Source of the DNA: Mycobacterium sp. DL440
GTDB lineage: Bacteria; Actinomycetota; Actinomycetes; Mycobacteriales; Mycobacteriaceae
DNA: 64,000 nucleotides
NCBI RefSeq assembly: GCF_011745145.1
Contig: NZ_CP050191.1
Coordinates: 1,143,991 to 1,207,990, forward strand
Direction: 5' to 3'
Below the pieces are notes generated by a model, which saw only the letters and a program-made list of their open reading frames with translations, did not search any database and was not told the origin of the DNA. The position numbers were made by a program, and so were the translations under genes. This document shows positions 16,644 through 25,217 of the stretch, one piece after another. Position 1 is the stretch's first letter, and the number at the start of each line of letters is the position of its first letter.

Positions 16644-17860
16644 GCACCCGCGAGGCGGTCATCTGCGAGCCGGTCCGCACGCCGATCGGTCGCTACGGCG
16701 GGATGTTCGCCTCCCTGTCCGCCGTCGAACTCGGCGTCGCCGCGCTCAAGGGTCTCTTGGGGCGCACCGGGGTGGCACCGGATCAGGTGCAGGACGTGAT
16801 TCTCGGCCACTGCTATCCCAACAGTGAGGCCCCGGCGATCGGCCGGGTGGTGGCGCTGGACGCCGGGCTGCCGGTGACGGTTCCCGGCATGCAGGTCGAC
16901 CGCCGTTGCGGGTCCGGACTGCAGGCCGTGATCCAGGCATGCCTGCAGGTGCGCAGCGGCGACAACGATCTGGTGGTGGCCGGCGGCGCCGAGAGCATGA
17001 GCAACGTCGCGTTCTACTCGACCGATATGCGTTGGGGTGGGGCCCGAGGTGGCGTGCAGATTCACGACGGGCTCGCGCGAGGCCGCACCACTGCCGGTGG
17101 GCAGTTCTACCCGGTGCCCGGCGGAATGTTGGAGACCGCCGAGAACCTGCGCCGCGAGTACGGCATCACCCGGGCCGAGCAGGACGAACTTGCGGTGCGA
17201 TCGCATCGCAGCGCCGTGACGGCCCAGGAGTCAGGTGTGTTGGCCGACGAGATCATTCCGGTCACCGTCCGTGACCGTAAGGGTGAGCGCGTCGTCGACA
17301 CCGATGAGCACCCGCGTGCCGGCACCACGGTCGAGGCCCTGGCCAAGCTCAAACCCGTTCTGCTCAAGCAGGATCCGGAATCCACTGTCACCGCCGGCAA
17401 CTCCAGTGGTCAGAATGATGCCGCGTCGATGTGCATCGTGACCACCCCGGAGAAGGCCGCCGCGTTGGGCCTGCGGCCGTTGGTGCGGATGGTCTCGTGG
17501 GGATCGGCGGGCGTCGCACCCAATGTCATGGGTATCGGTCCGGTGCCGGCCACCGAGGTCGCGCTGGCCAAGGCCGATCTGCAGCTGAGCGACATCGACC
17601 TGATCGAACTGAACGAGGCGTTCGCCGCCCAGGCGCTGGCGGTGATGAAGGAGTGGAAGTTCGGCGAGGCCGACTTCGAGCGCACCAATGTCCGGGGATC
17701 CGGTATCTCGCTGGGGCATCCGGTCGGGGCGACGGGTGGGCGGATGCTCGCCACGCTGGCCCGGGAGCTGGATCGGCGTCAGGCCCGCTATGGGCTGGAG
17801 ACCATGTGCATCGGTGGCGGGCAGGGGCTCGCCGCTGTGTTCGAGAGGGTGGCATCGTGA
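16640..17860 (+). CDS. Acetyl-CoA acyltransferase / thiolase (FadA-like)
   Basis: 406-residue degradative thiolase. All catalytic features are present: nucleophile Cys in [10 protein letters not shown] (about residue 92), NEAFA, the His in [12 protein letters not shown] and the second Cys in MCIGGGQG. It cleaves 3-ketoacyl-CoA with CoA to acetyl-CoA (or propionyl-CoA) and a shortened acyl-CoA. It overlaps both neighbours by 4 bases, so SDR, thiolase and FadE are translationally coupled and probably serve one pathway. Confidence 0.93.
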   Translation: MSTREAVICEPVRTPIGRYGGMFASLSAVELGVAALKGLLGRTGVAPDQVQDVILGHCYPNSEAPAIGRVVALDAGLPVTVPGMQVDRRCGSGLQAVIQACLQVRSGDNDLVVAGGAESMSNVAFYSTDMRWGGARGGVQIHDGLARGRTTAGGQFYPVPGGMLETAENLRREYGITRAEQDELAVRSHRSAVTAQESGVLADEIIPVTVRDRKGERVVDTDEHPRAGTTVEALAKLKPVLLKQDPESTVTAGNSSGQNDAASMCIVTTPEKAAALGLRPLVRMVSWGSAGVAPNVMGIGPVPATEVALAKADLQLSDIDLIELNEAFAAQALAVMKEWKFGEADFERTNVRGSGISLGHPVGATGGRMLATLARELDRRQARYGLETMCIGGGQGLAAVFERVAS

Positions 17861-19050
17861 CCAAACTTGCCCAGACCCTGGGGCTCACGGAGTTCCAGAC
17901 CGAGATCGTCTCGACCGTACGGCAATTCGTCGACAAGGAAGTCATTCCAACCGCCCAGGAGTTGGAACACTCCGACACCTACCCGCAGGCCATCGTCGAC
18001 CAGATGAAGGACATGGGCCTGTTCGGGTTGATGATCCCCGAGGAGTACGGCGGGCTCGGCGAGTCGCTGCTCACCTACGCGTTGTGTGTGGAGGAACTCG
18101 CCCGGGGCTGGATGAGCGTATCCGGGGTGATCAACACCCACTTCATCGTCGCGTACATGATCCGGCAGCACGGAACCGATGCTCAGAAGCAGAAGTTCCT
18201 GCCGCGCATGGCCGTTGGTGAGACCCGTGGGGCGTTCTCGATGTCCGAGCCCGAGCTCGGCTCGGATGTGGCGGCGATCCGTACCCGGGCGAAGAACAAC
18301 GGCGACGGCACGTACACGATCGACGGTCAGAAGATGTGGCTGACCAACGGCGGGAGTTCGACGCTGGTGGCTGCGCTGGTGCGCACCGATGAGGGTGCCG
18401 ACAAGCCGCACCGCAACCTGACTGCTTTCCTGGTCGAAAAGCCTTCCGGCTTCGGTGAAGTGGTTCCAGGACTGACCATTCCGGGCAAGCTCGACAAGCT
18501 CGGCTACAAGGGCATCGATACCACTGAGCTGATCTTCGACGGCTACCGTGCCGGCTCCGACGATGTGCTCGGCGGTGTCACCGGGCAGGGCTTCTTCCAG
18601 ATGATGGATGGTGTCGAGGTCGGTCGCGTGAATGTGTCTGCGCGCGCCTGCGGAGTCGGGATCCGCGCCTTCGAACTTGCGGTGCGCTATGCGCAGCAGC
18701 GTGAGACCTTCGGCAAGCCGATCGCCGAGCATCAGGCGGTGGCATTCCAATTGGCCGAGATGGCCACGAAGGTCGAGGCTGCCCATCTGATGATGGTGAA
18801 CGCCGCCCGGCTGAAGGACTCTGGCGAACGCAACGACGTGGCAGCGGGCATGGCCAAGTACCTGGCCAGTGAGTTCTGTTCGGAGGTCACCCAGCAGAGC
18901 TTCCGGATCCACGGCGGCTACGGCTATTCCAAGGAGTACGAGATCGAGCGGCTGATGCGCGACGCGCCGTTCCTGCTGATCGGTGAGGGCACCAGCGAAA
19001 TTCAGAAAAATATCATCAGTAAGCGACTCCTGTCCGACTATCGGGTCTGA
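17857..19050 (+). CDS. Acyl-CoA dehydrogenase (FadE-like)
   Basis: 397 residues from GTG 17857, which overlaps the thiolase stop (GTGA). FAD/substrate motifs FSMSEPELGSDVAAI and the catalytic Glu in LIGEGTSEIQKNI near the C-terminus are intact. It is likely a homotetrameric short/medium-chain type enzyme. Third gene of the SDR-thiolase-FadE operon; the GntR regulator starts 3 bases after its stop. A 560-codon antisense frame opposite this gene is a composition artefact. Confidence 0.92.
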   Translation: MTKLAQTLGLTEFQTEIVSTVRQFVDKEVIPTAQELEHSDTYPQAIVDQMKDMGLFGLMIPEEYGGLGESLLTYALCVEELARGWMSVSGVINTHFIVAYMIRQHGTDAQKQKFLPRMAVGETRGAFSMSEPELGSDVAAIRTRAKNNGDGTYTIDGQKMWLTNGGSSTLVAALVRTDEGADKPHRNLTAFLVEKPSGFGEVVPGLTIPGKLDKLGYKGIDTTELIFDGYRAGSDDVLGGVTGQGFFQMMDGVEVGRVNVSARACGVGIRAFELAVRYAQQRETFGKPIAEHQAVAFQLAEMATKVEAAHLMMVNAARLKDSGERNDVAAGMAKYLASEFCSEVTQQSFRIHGGYGYSKEYEIERLMRDAPFLLIGEGTSEIQKNIISKRLLSDYRV

Positions 19051-19053
19051 GCC

Positions 19054-19722
19054 GTGTCCATACCCGATTTCGCGGCGCGCCCGCAGCTGGCCGAGGATGT
19101 GGCACGGCTGATCCGTCGGCGCATCTTCGACGGCAGCTACCCGGCCGGGAACTACATCCGCCTCGAACAGCTCGCGGATGAACTGGGCATCAGTGTGACG
19201 CCGGTCCGCGAGGCGTTGTTCGGTCTGCGCACCGAGGGGCTGCTGACCCAGCAGCCCCGGCGGGGGTTCCTGGTGCTGCCGGTCACCCGGCGGGACATCG
19301 ATGACGTGGCCGGGGTGCAGGCGCATATCGGCGGACAGTTGGCGTCGCGGGCGGCCGGTCAGATCAGCGACGGCCAGCTGGATGAACTCGACCGGGTCCA
19401 GCGGGAGCTGGAGGACGCGTATGAGCACAACGATCATGAGCGCGCGGTCAGGCTCAACCACGCGTTCCATCGGGGGGTGAACCGCGCGGCCGAGTCACCG
19501 AAGCTGGCCCAGCTGATGTCCCAGATCACCCGGTACGCACTGGAATCGGTGTATCCGACGGTCGAGGGCTGGCCCGAGCAGTCCACGCACGACCACCGCC
19601 GGATCTTGGCCGCGCTGAAGGCGCGCAACGGGGATGCGGCCCGCGACGCCATGGCTGAGCACCTGTGTGCGGCGTCCAAGCCTCTGACCGATCACCTCGA
19701 GCGCCTCGGCGTGCTCGAGTAG
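19054..19722 (+). CDS. GntR family regulator (FadR/FCD subfamily)
   Basis: 222 residues: an N-terminal winged helix (about 10-75, LIRRRIFDGSYPAGNYIRLE ... LGISVTPVREALFGLRTEGLL) and a C-terminal FCD helical bundle that binds small acids or acyl-CoA (His in NHAFHRGVNRA and in HDHRRILAAL). Starts GTG 3 bases after the FadE stop, so it is co-transcribed and probably controls this operon. A 60-base palindrome follows 15 bases after its stop. Confidence 0.92.
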   Translation: MSIPDFAARPQLAEDVARLIRRRIFDGSYPAGNYIRLEQLADELGISVTPVREALFGLRTEGLLTQQPRRGFLVLPVTRRDIDDVAGVQAHIGGQLASRAAGQISDGQLDELDRVQRELEDAYEHNDHERAVRLNHAFHRGVNRAAESPKLAQLMSQITRYALESVYPTVEGWPEQSTHDHRRILAALKARNGDAARDAMAEHLCAASKPLTDHLERLGVLE

Positions 19723-19737
19723 GGCTCAAGTAGACCC

Positions 19738-19797
19738 GCGAGCAGACGCAAACTCGCACATTTAGGTGCAAGAATGTGCGAGTTTGCGTCTGCTCGC
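19738..19797. repeat. 60-base palindromic intergenic element, perfect 25-bp stem (copy 3)
   Basis: The cleanest copy: left arm 19738-19762 and right arm 19773-19797 pair perfectly over 25 bp around a 10-base loop. Ends are GCGAGCAGACGC and GCGTCTGCTCGC. It lies between the GntR stop (19722) and the CaiB-like start (19816), both rightward, only 18 bases before the start codon, so transcripts entering the CaiB gene would pass a very stable hairpin. Confidence 0.9.
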
Positions 19798-19815
19798 CGA
19801 GAGAAGGGTGGGGCA

Positions 19816-21021
19816 ATGCCAGGTATGCCAGGTACGCCAGGGGTTCTCGACGGGATTCGGGTGCTCGACTACGGCCGATTCATCGCCGCACCGTGGTGCA
19901 GCGCGATCCTGGCCGACATGGGCGCGGACGTTCTGCGTGTAGAGAAACGTGAAGGCGGGGAGGACCGTTGGGTGCAGGCCGTCACCGAGGGCGGTGAAGG
20001 GGGCACCTTTCTGCAGTGCAACCGCAACAAGCGTTCACTCACGCTGGACTCCACCACGGCCGAGGGCGCCGAGGTCACCAGACGTCTGGTGGCACAGGCC
20101 GACATCGTGATCGCGAACATGCCGGCGGCCGGGATGCGAGCCAGCGGACTGGATTACGACACGCTCAAGGCGGTCAAACCCGACATCATCCTGGCCAGCG
20201 CCACCGCCTACGGAGAGGGCGGTCCGTACAGCGACAAGATCGGTTTCGATGGTGCCGGGCAGGTGATGTCGGGTGCGGTTTATCGGCAGGGTCTGCCGGA
20301 TCTGCCGATCCGGACGGTGGTGCCCTATGCGGATTTCGGGACGGCGCTGACGTTGGCCATCGGCGTGATGATGGCGCTGTATCACCGTGACCGCACGGGG
20401 CAGGGGCAGCATGTCGAGGGCGCCCTGCTGCCCACCGCGCTGATGTTGTCGAATGCCTTCCTGATCGAGCGGGAACTTCTGCAGGTGGATAAGCCCCGGA
20501 TGGGCAACAAGGGTGCTTCGGTGGCGCCGTGCGATCTCTACCGCACCGCTGACGATCAGTGGGTCCTGCTGCAGGTGGCCGGCCAGCCCATGTTCAAGAG
20601 ATGGTGCCGCCTGATGGGCAGGGAAGAACTGTTCGACGATCCCCGTTTCGCGAACGACGACATCCGTTGGACCAACGGCGACGTCCTCAACGACATCATG
20701 GCCGACTGGTGTGCCGACAAAACCAAAGCCCAGGTGCTGGAACTCCTGGAAAGCGCGAAAATGCCTGCCGCCCCGTTGCATTCCCCACAGGACGTCCTTG
20801 ACGACCCGCACGTGCAGGCCATGGGCTACCTGCAGCGGATGCCGTTCCCCGGGGCGTCGCGGGATGTGCCGATCATCGAAACACCGTTCCGGATGTCGGC
20901 GACGCCCGGCACGATTCGCCGACGGTCTCCGCTGCTGGGAGAACACACCGACGAGGTGCTGGGTGAGATCGGTTATGACGCAACGCAGATCGCGGAACTA
21001 CGGGCGAACGCGATCGTCTAA
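19816..21021 (+). CDS. CaiB/BaiF family (class III) CoA transferase
   Basis: 401 residues from ATG 19816, with a GAAGGG element about 10 bases upstream; an upstream frame extension runs through the repeat and is discounted. Class III CoA-transferases move CoA between carboxylates. The N-terminal DGIRVLDYGRFIAAPWC, the ADMGADVLRVEK segment and YADFGTALT (with the conserved Asp that forms the acyl anhydride) are present. The pocket is unknown. It ends with a 4-base convergent overlap with the SnoaL-like gene. Confidence 0.9.
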   Translation: MPGMPGTPGVLDGIRVLDYGRFIAAPWCSAILADMGADVLRVEKREGGEDRWVQAVTEGGEGGTFLQCNRNKRSLTLDSTTAEGAEVTRRLVAQADIVIANMPAAGMRASGLDYDTLKAVKPDIILASATAYGEGGPYSDKIGFDGAGQVMSGAVYRQGLPDLPIRTVVPYADFGTALTLAIGVMMALYHRDRTGQGQHVEGALLPTALMLSNAFLIERELLQVDKPRMGNKGASVAPCDLYRTADDQWVLLQVAGQPMFKRWCRLMGREELFDDPRFANDDIRWTNGDVLNDIMADWCADKTKAQVLELLESAKMPAAPLHSPQDVLDDPHVQAMGYLQRMPFPGASRDVPIIETPFRMSATPGTIRRRSPLLGEHTDEVLGEIGYDATQIAELRANAIV

Positions 21022-21497
21022 CGGAGCAGCGCCCGCGCTTCGGGGCTTCCGTTCAGCGCTCGGGTGGTGCGGCGCACGATCTGCCACCCGCCATCGATAC
21101 GACGCAGCGCGAAATGGTTCGCCCCGGCACGTGCCACGATCCACTTCTCGTCCCGGTACACCACCAGCAGTGATTCACACACTGCCTCCGCGGTGTCGCC
21201 GTCGAGTGTGACCCGGGCAGGACCGAGAAAATGACAGGCGCCTCGGGCGATGAGCGTTTGATGCGCATCCGAGTTCACCATGGCCTCTACATCGGCGCGG
21301 TTGCGCATCTGCCAGCCTTCGACGTCGTAGCTGCCGTCCTCGCTCCACAACCCCGCAACATCAGTGGCGGCACCGGCATCGACGAGCGGGCCGTAGGAGG
21401 CGATCAGCTGCGTCACCTCAACCTGGTCGCTGAGTATCTGGAGACGCTGCTCGAGGTCACGAAGTCGGGATTCGATGGGATCTCCCTGCTGCTTCAC
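21018..21497 (-). CDS. SnoaL-like / NTF2-fold protein
   Basis: 159 residues with a predicted N-terminal coiled helix (SRLRDLEQRLQILSDQVEVTQLI) and an NTF2-like cone fold. The conserved pattern YGPLVDAGAATDVAGLWSEDGSYDVE is typical of mycobacterial SnoaL-like proteins, which include ring-modifying hydratases, isomerases and ligand-binding proteins. GTG start overlaps the SDR stop (GTGA), so the pair is an operon. No specific reaction can be assigned. Confidence 0.82.
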   Translation of the reverse strand: MKQQGDPIESRLRDLEQRLQILSDQVEVTQLIASYGPLVDAGAATDVAGLWSEDGSYDVEGWQMRNRADVEAMVNSDAHQTLIARGACHFLGPARVTLDGDTAEAVCESLLVVYRDEKWIVARAGANHFALRRIDGGWQIVRRTTRALNGSPEARALLR

Positions 21498-22333
21498 TGG
21501 GCGTCTGGCTTTTCCGCGCCGATCAGCCGGCGCATCATCCTGTCGGTCCGGAGGATGGTCGCGGCGCGGTCCGGGTTGCTGTGGGCAAGAGCGACTTTCG
21601 CATGCTGCGAGATGACGTGCAGGGGGCCGTTGCCGAGCGCGGTGAGACCTTCAGCGGCGACGTCGTCAGGCTCGGAAACCGCCATGCCGGGGATGTCGAA
21701 GTTGAGTCCGACCCGGTCCATCGCCGGGGTGCGGGTCACTCCCAGGACGAGCTCGAGCACGTCGACGTTGTGGTCTCGCAATTCCAGCCACAGGCTCTCG
21801 GCGAAAATCCTGCCGAATGCCTTCACCCCGCCGTACACCGTGTGCCGGTTCGACCCGAGGTAACCGGCCATCGATCCGACGAGCAAGATGCCTCCACGTC
21901 GGCGGTTGCGCATCGCGGCACCGAAGTGATGAACCAACGCCAGGGGGGTGGTGACGTTCAAGTCGATGACCCGCTGAAACGCGGCGAGATCGCCATCGAG
22001 GAACTCTGCGCTGTGCGTGTTGGCGCCGGCGTTGTGGACCAGCAGGCCCACCTCGACGTCCGAAACTGCCTCGGCGACAGCGTGGGCCGAGGAGGGCTCC
22101 GAGAGATCGACGCTGAGCGTGCGAACTTCGACCGAGAGGGCGCGACAGAGTTCGGCGGTTTCCTCCAGCGTACCTGCCTTGCGGGCGACGAGGAGCAGGT
22201 TTGTTCCGGCTTGCGCCAGTTGGAGCGCGAATGATCTGCCGACACCTTCCGAGCCACCGGTGACAACGGCCCACGGGCCGTACTTCTGAGCATTGAACGC
22301 CGTCACGTCGAGCCGGGAGCCTTCTTCGGTCAC
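21494..22333 (-). CDS. SDR family oxidoreductase
   Basis: 279 residues with VTGGSEGVGRS (about 24-34), HNAGANTH, catalytic Ser in LLVGSMAGYLG and YxxxK in YGGVKAF. This resembles mycobacterial SDRs related to hydroxysteroid dehydrogenase-type enzymes. It has an N-terminal extension of about 20 residues before the cofactor loop. It is co-transcribed with the SnoaL-like gene and divergent from a TetR gene at 22404, which probably regulates it. Confidence 0.88.
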   Translation of the reverse strand: MTEEGSRLDVTAFNAQKYGPWAVVTGGSEGVGRSFALQLAQAGTNLLLVARKAGTLEETAELCRALSVEVRTLSVDLSEPSSAHAVAEAVSDVEVGLLVHNAGANTHSAEFLDGDLAAFQRVIDLNVTTPLALVHHFGAAMRNRRRGGILLVGSMAGYLGSNRHTVYGGVKAFGRIFAESLWLELRDHNVDVLELVLGVTRTPAMDRVGLNFDIPGMAVSEPDDVAAEGLTALGNGPLHVISQHAKVALAHSNPDRAATILRTDRMMRRLIGAEKPDAQ

Positions 22334-22365
22334 CAGTCTGTTGTAGCATCGCGTTGTCCATATTT

Positions 22366-22381
22366 CTAGATTGAATTCTAG
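22366..22381. promoter_or_regulatory. Candidate TetR operator
   Basis: Inverted repeat CTAGA (22366-22370) and TCTAG (22377-22381) with a 6-base spacer, in the 70-base gap between the leftward SDR and the rightward TetR gene. AT-rich in a GC-rich background and well placed for autoregulation. Short arms, so tentative. Confidence 0.35.
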
Positions 22382-22403
22382 TTTTGCGGAGGAGCTCGTT
22401 CGG

Positions 22404-23015
22404 ATGCCGCGCGTCGGAACACCACGGGAGCCGGGGCAGGCCTCGACGCCCCGTCAACTGGCACGCAACGCCGCGATTCTTGGCGCGGCCGCCCGCTTGG
22501 GGACACTGCACGGGCTGGAGCGGGTCCAGATGGCGGACATCGCCGCTGAGGCCGGCGTCGCTCTCGGCACGCTCTATCGCTACTACCCGACCAAGCATCA
22601 CCTGTATGCAGCGGCGCTCGCCTCGTCCATCCGGGCGATGCCCGAACCGACAGGTATCCCGGACGACCCGGTGGTGGCCGTATGTGGCTTCTTGGGTGAG
22701 GCCGCCGACAGACTGCTGGCGCAGCCGCGATTGGCTCGGGCAATGCTGGTTTCCATCAACGCTATTCGGTCGTCGGCAGACGCACCGGCAGATCTGTCGA
22801 CGCGTGAGCGGATCTTGGCCATGGCAGGGGTTGTCGAACCCACCGACGAGGATCATCGGCTGGCCCGGCTGGTTGAGCAGTGCATGTACGGGATCCTGAC
22901 CTGGGCCACCGCGGGGCAACTCGACGCGCAGAGCGCGGTCGCGGATGTGCGGTACGCATGTGAACTGCTACTGGCGCCGTGGAATGAGCGAGTTGCGGGC
23001 ACACGACATGTGTGA
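22404..23015 (+). CDS. TetR family transcriptional regulator (KstR-like helix-turn-helix)
   Basis: 203 residues from ATG 22404, chosen because GCGGAGGAG (22386-22394) is well spaced; a TTG at 22371 is less likely. The DNA-binding domain (about 18-65) includes VQMADIAAEAGVALGTLYRYYPTKHHLY, close to the recognition helix of KstR, the steroid/fatty acid catabolism repressor. The ligand domain is less similar. Divergent from the SDR/SnoaL pair, which it likely controls. The KstR consensus TNNAACNNGTTNNA is not seen in this gap, so its operator probably differs. Confidence 0.9.
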   Translation: MPRVGTPREPGQASTPRQLARNAAILGAAARLGTLHGLERVQMADIAAEAGVALGTLYRYYPTKHHLYAAALASSIRAMPEPTGIPDDPVVAVCGFLGEAADRLLAQPRLARAMLVSINAIRSSADAPADLSTRERILAMAGVVEPTDEDHRLARLVEQCMYGILTWATAGQLDAQSAVADVRYACELLLAPWNERVAGTRHV

Positions 23016-23033
23016 ACCACACGGCGGTGTGAC

Positions 23034-23861
23034 TTACAACGGGTCCCCGATTTCGCGCAGGGCCGCGAGCTGATCACCGTAATGGTTGGCGCTGTCCGCG
23101 CTCACCGTGCAGTGGGCGATCGTCGCACCGACCTCGCGTAGCTGTTCCAGTCGTCGGCGTGCTCCGTCGGGGTCGCCGAGCGGATCTAGCGCCGCGCCGG
23201 GGGCCAGAACGACCTCAAAGCCCTCGGGCGGGCGGTGGACGGCGAGAAACTCGGCGATCGTCTCAGCGGACAGGCCGAACGGCATCCACCCGGTCCCGAG
23301 ATCGACCGCGCGGCGCAATGACCGCTTGGTGCGGCCACCCACCCACAACGGTAGATCGGTTGTGGTCGCGTGCGGTTCGATGCTGAAGCCGTCCACCACA
23401 GGCCGGCCCCAGGCGGCCCGAAGCTTTGCGATATCCAGGTCAGCCGCCGCACCGCGGCCGTGCCACTGGGCGCCGAGCAGCTCGAACTCCTCGGTCAATG
23501 ACCCCACACCGACACCAAGGATCACCCGTCCGCCACAGAGCCGGTCCAGAGTTCCGTAGCTCTTGGCCAGTGCCACCGGGTGGTGATATCCGAGCACCAG
23601 CACTGCCGTGACCAGCTGGATGCGCTGGGTCCGGGCCGCCAGAAACGACAAGGTGGCCAGTGGATCCCAGTACACCGTGCCGCGCACTCCGGCAGCCGAG
23701 GCGGGGATCCCGGTGTGCTCCGCGCAGGTGAGATGGTGGAACCCCAGCGCGTCTGCGGCTTCGGCGATCAACGCCAGCTCGCCAGGTCCGGCGTCGGCCT
23801 CCCACGGGGAGGTCATACCGGGATGTTGCATGACTACGGGGGTGGATAGTCCGAGCCTCAC
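23034..23861 (-). CDS. LLM-class (F420-dependent type) oxidoreductase
   Basis: 275-residue TIM-barrel protein of the luciferase-like superfamily. The segments RTQRIQLVTAVLVLGYHHPVALAK, YGTLDRLCGGRVILGVGVGS and LPLWVGG are typical of the mycobacterial F420-dependent subgroup. It would reduce or oxidise an unidentified substrate using F420 (or FMN). The start GTG 23861 overlaps the stop of a decayed thioesterase reading frame just upstream (GTGA), which is evidence of the former operon structure: alcohol dehydrogenase, thioesterase, LLM. Confidence 0.88.
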   Translation of the reverse strand: MRLGLSTPVVMQHPGMTSPWEADAGPGELALIAEAADALGFHHLTCAEHTGIPASAAGVRGTVYWDPLATLSFLAARTQRIQLVTAVLVLGYHHPVALAKSYGTLDRLCGGRVILGVGVGSLTEEFELLGAQWHGRGAAADLDIAKLRAAWGRPVVDGFSIEPHATTTDLPLWVGGRTKRSLRRAVDLGTGWMPFGLSAETIAEFLAVHRPPEGFEVVLAPGAALDPLGDPDGARRRLEQLREVGATIAHCTVSADSANHYGDQLAALREIGDPL

Positions 23862-24089
23862 GGCGCAGCCTCCTTAGCGGTAATCGTGGCGAAGCTGACG
23901 GTGGCCACGACGGCCAGATCCTTGTCCGGAACCGTGAAGATGTCTACCTGAATCACCATGGACCGTTTACCACTGTGCACGATGGGCCACGGCCCGCGCG
24001 GCGCCACTGGTGACCGGGCGCAGATACCGCAGATTCAAATCCGACGTCACGACACTGTGGCCCGGTGGCAGCTGCCGCATCGCCAGCAG
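23859..24089 (-). pseudogene. Decayed PaaI-type (hotdog) thioesterase
   Basis: Reading leftward straight after the alcohol dehydrogenase stop, the same frame continues LLAMRQLPPGHSVVTSDLN, then LRYLRPVTSGAARAVA, the middle of a PaaI hotdog thioesterase. It then hits a stop. The family's following block, VHSGKRSMVIQVDIF and on to AVVATVSFATITAKEAAP, resumes in another frame and ends in a TGA that overlaps the LLM gene start. So there is a frameshift around 23965-23985, and the N-terminal half, including the usual HGG catalytic region, is missing. This stretch would otherwise look like a 230-base gap. Confidence 0.75.
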
Positions 24090-25217
24090 TCACCGGTCCG
24101 CCTCGGTGTAGCGGATGACACCGCGGATGTTGCGCCCCTCCAACATGTCCCGGTACGCATCGTTGATCTGGTCGAGGCGGTACTCGCGGGTCACCATGTC
24201 GTCGAGATTCAACCCGCCGAGTTGATAGCGGCTCAGCAGCTCGGGGATGTCGAATTGCGGGTTTCCGCCGCCGAACAGGCTGCCCTGCAGGCTCTTCTGC
24301 AGCAGCGTCAAGCCGGCCAGGTTCAGCGTGGTGTCGGAATCGACGACATTACCCATCGCCGTGAGCACACACGTACCGCCTTTTGCGGTGAGCTGCATCC
24401 ACGACTCCACTTCGCGGCCGTCAATGCGCCCGACGGTCACGATGACCTTGTGGCACATGCGGCCGCCGGTCGCTTCGGCCACTCCGGCCAAGGCGGCCGC
24501 CACATCTGGGTAGACCGCGCGCGCACCGAATTTCAGTGCTTGCTCGCGCTTCCACTCCACCGGGTCGACGGCGAAGATGCGCCGGGCTCCGGCGATCGCC
24601 GCGCCCTGTAGCGCCGCGGTGCCGACACCGCCGATGCCGATGACCGCCACGTCCTGGCCGGGCCGAACGTCCGCACTGCGTACCGCCGAGCCGTAACCGG
24701 TGGTCACTCCGCAGCCCACCAGGCACGCCACCTCGAAGGGGATCGTCGGATCGATCTTCACCACGGACGTCCGATGCACGACGACGTACGGCGAGAAGGT
24801 GCCGAGCAGTGACATGGGAATCACGTTCTTTCCCTTGGTCTGTATACGGAATGACCCGTCGGAGACCGAGGCGCCCGCGAGTAGTCCCATTCCGAGGTCA
24901 CACAGATTGCGCAGGCCGACCTGGCAGGCGGGGCAGCTGCCGCAGGAAGGGATGAAGGACATCACCACGTGATCGCCGACCTCCAGGCCCTCGGTCTCCG
25001 GCCCCACCTCGACGATCACCCCGGCGCCTTCATGCCCACCCAGGATCGGAAAGTCGGCCATCGGGATGTCTCCGGTCATCAAATGATGGTCGGAGTGGCA
25101 CAGCCCCGCGGTTTCCAGGGCCACCTTGACCTCGCCTTTGCGGGGGTCGCCGATCTCGATCTCCTCGATCGACCACGGTTGACCGAAGTCCCATACCAGG
25201 GCACCTTTGGTTTTCAT
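24090..25217 (-). CDS. NDMA-dependent (mycofactocin-linked) alcohol dehydrogenase
   Basis: 375-residue zinc alcohol dehydrogenase beginning MKTKGALVWDFGQPWSIEEI, the signature opening of the NDMA-dependent family whose bound NAD is thought to be reoxidised by mycofactocin. The catalytic zinc set starts at C40 with HE at 62-63; the structural zinc is held by C92, C95, C98 and C106. The NAD Rossmann loop is GIGGVGT. ATG 25217 overlaps the upstream ligase stop (ATGA). It probably oxidises an alcohol intermediate of the same pathway as the three ligases and three hydratases upstream. Confidence 0.92.
   Translation of the reverse strand: MKTKGALVWDFGQPWSIEEIEIGDPRKGEVKVALETAGLCHSDHHLMTGDIPMADFPILGGHEGAGVIVEVGPETEGLEVGDHVVMSFIPSCGSCPACQVGLRNLCDLGMGLLAGASVSDGSFRIQTKGKNVIPMSLLGTFSPYVVVHRTSVVKIDPTIPFEVACLVGCGVTTGYGSAVRSADVRPGQDVAVIGIGGVGTAALQGAAIAGARRIFAVDPVEWKREQALKFGARAVYPDVAAALAGVAEATGGRMCHKVIVTVGRIDGREVESWMQLTAKGGTCVLTAMGNVVDSDTTLNLAGLTLLQKSLQGSLFGGGNPQFDIPELLSRYQLGGLNLDDMVTREYRLDQINDAYRDMLEGRNIRGVIRYTEADR

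Noticed and set aside
17788..19470. 560-codon leftward open frame
   Set aside because: Antisense to a FadE with all motifs; no recognisable domain.
21494..23015. KstR operator upstream of the KstR-like TetR
   Set aside because: The KstR consensus TNNAACNNGTTNNA was not found in the 22334-22403 gap; only the helix-turn-helix is KstR-like.
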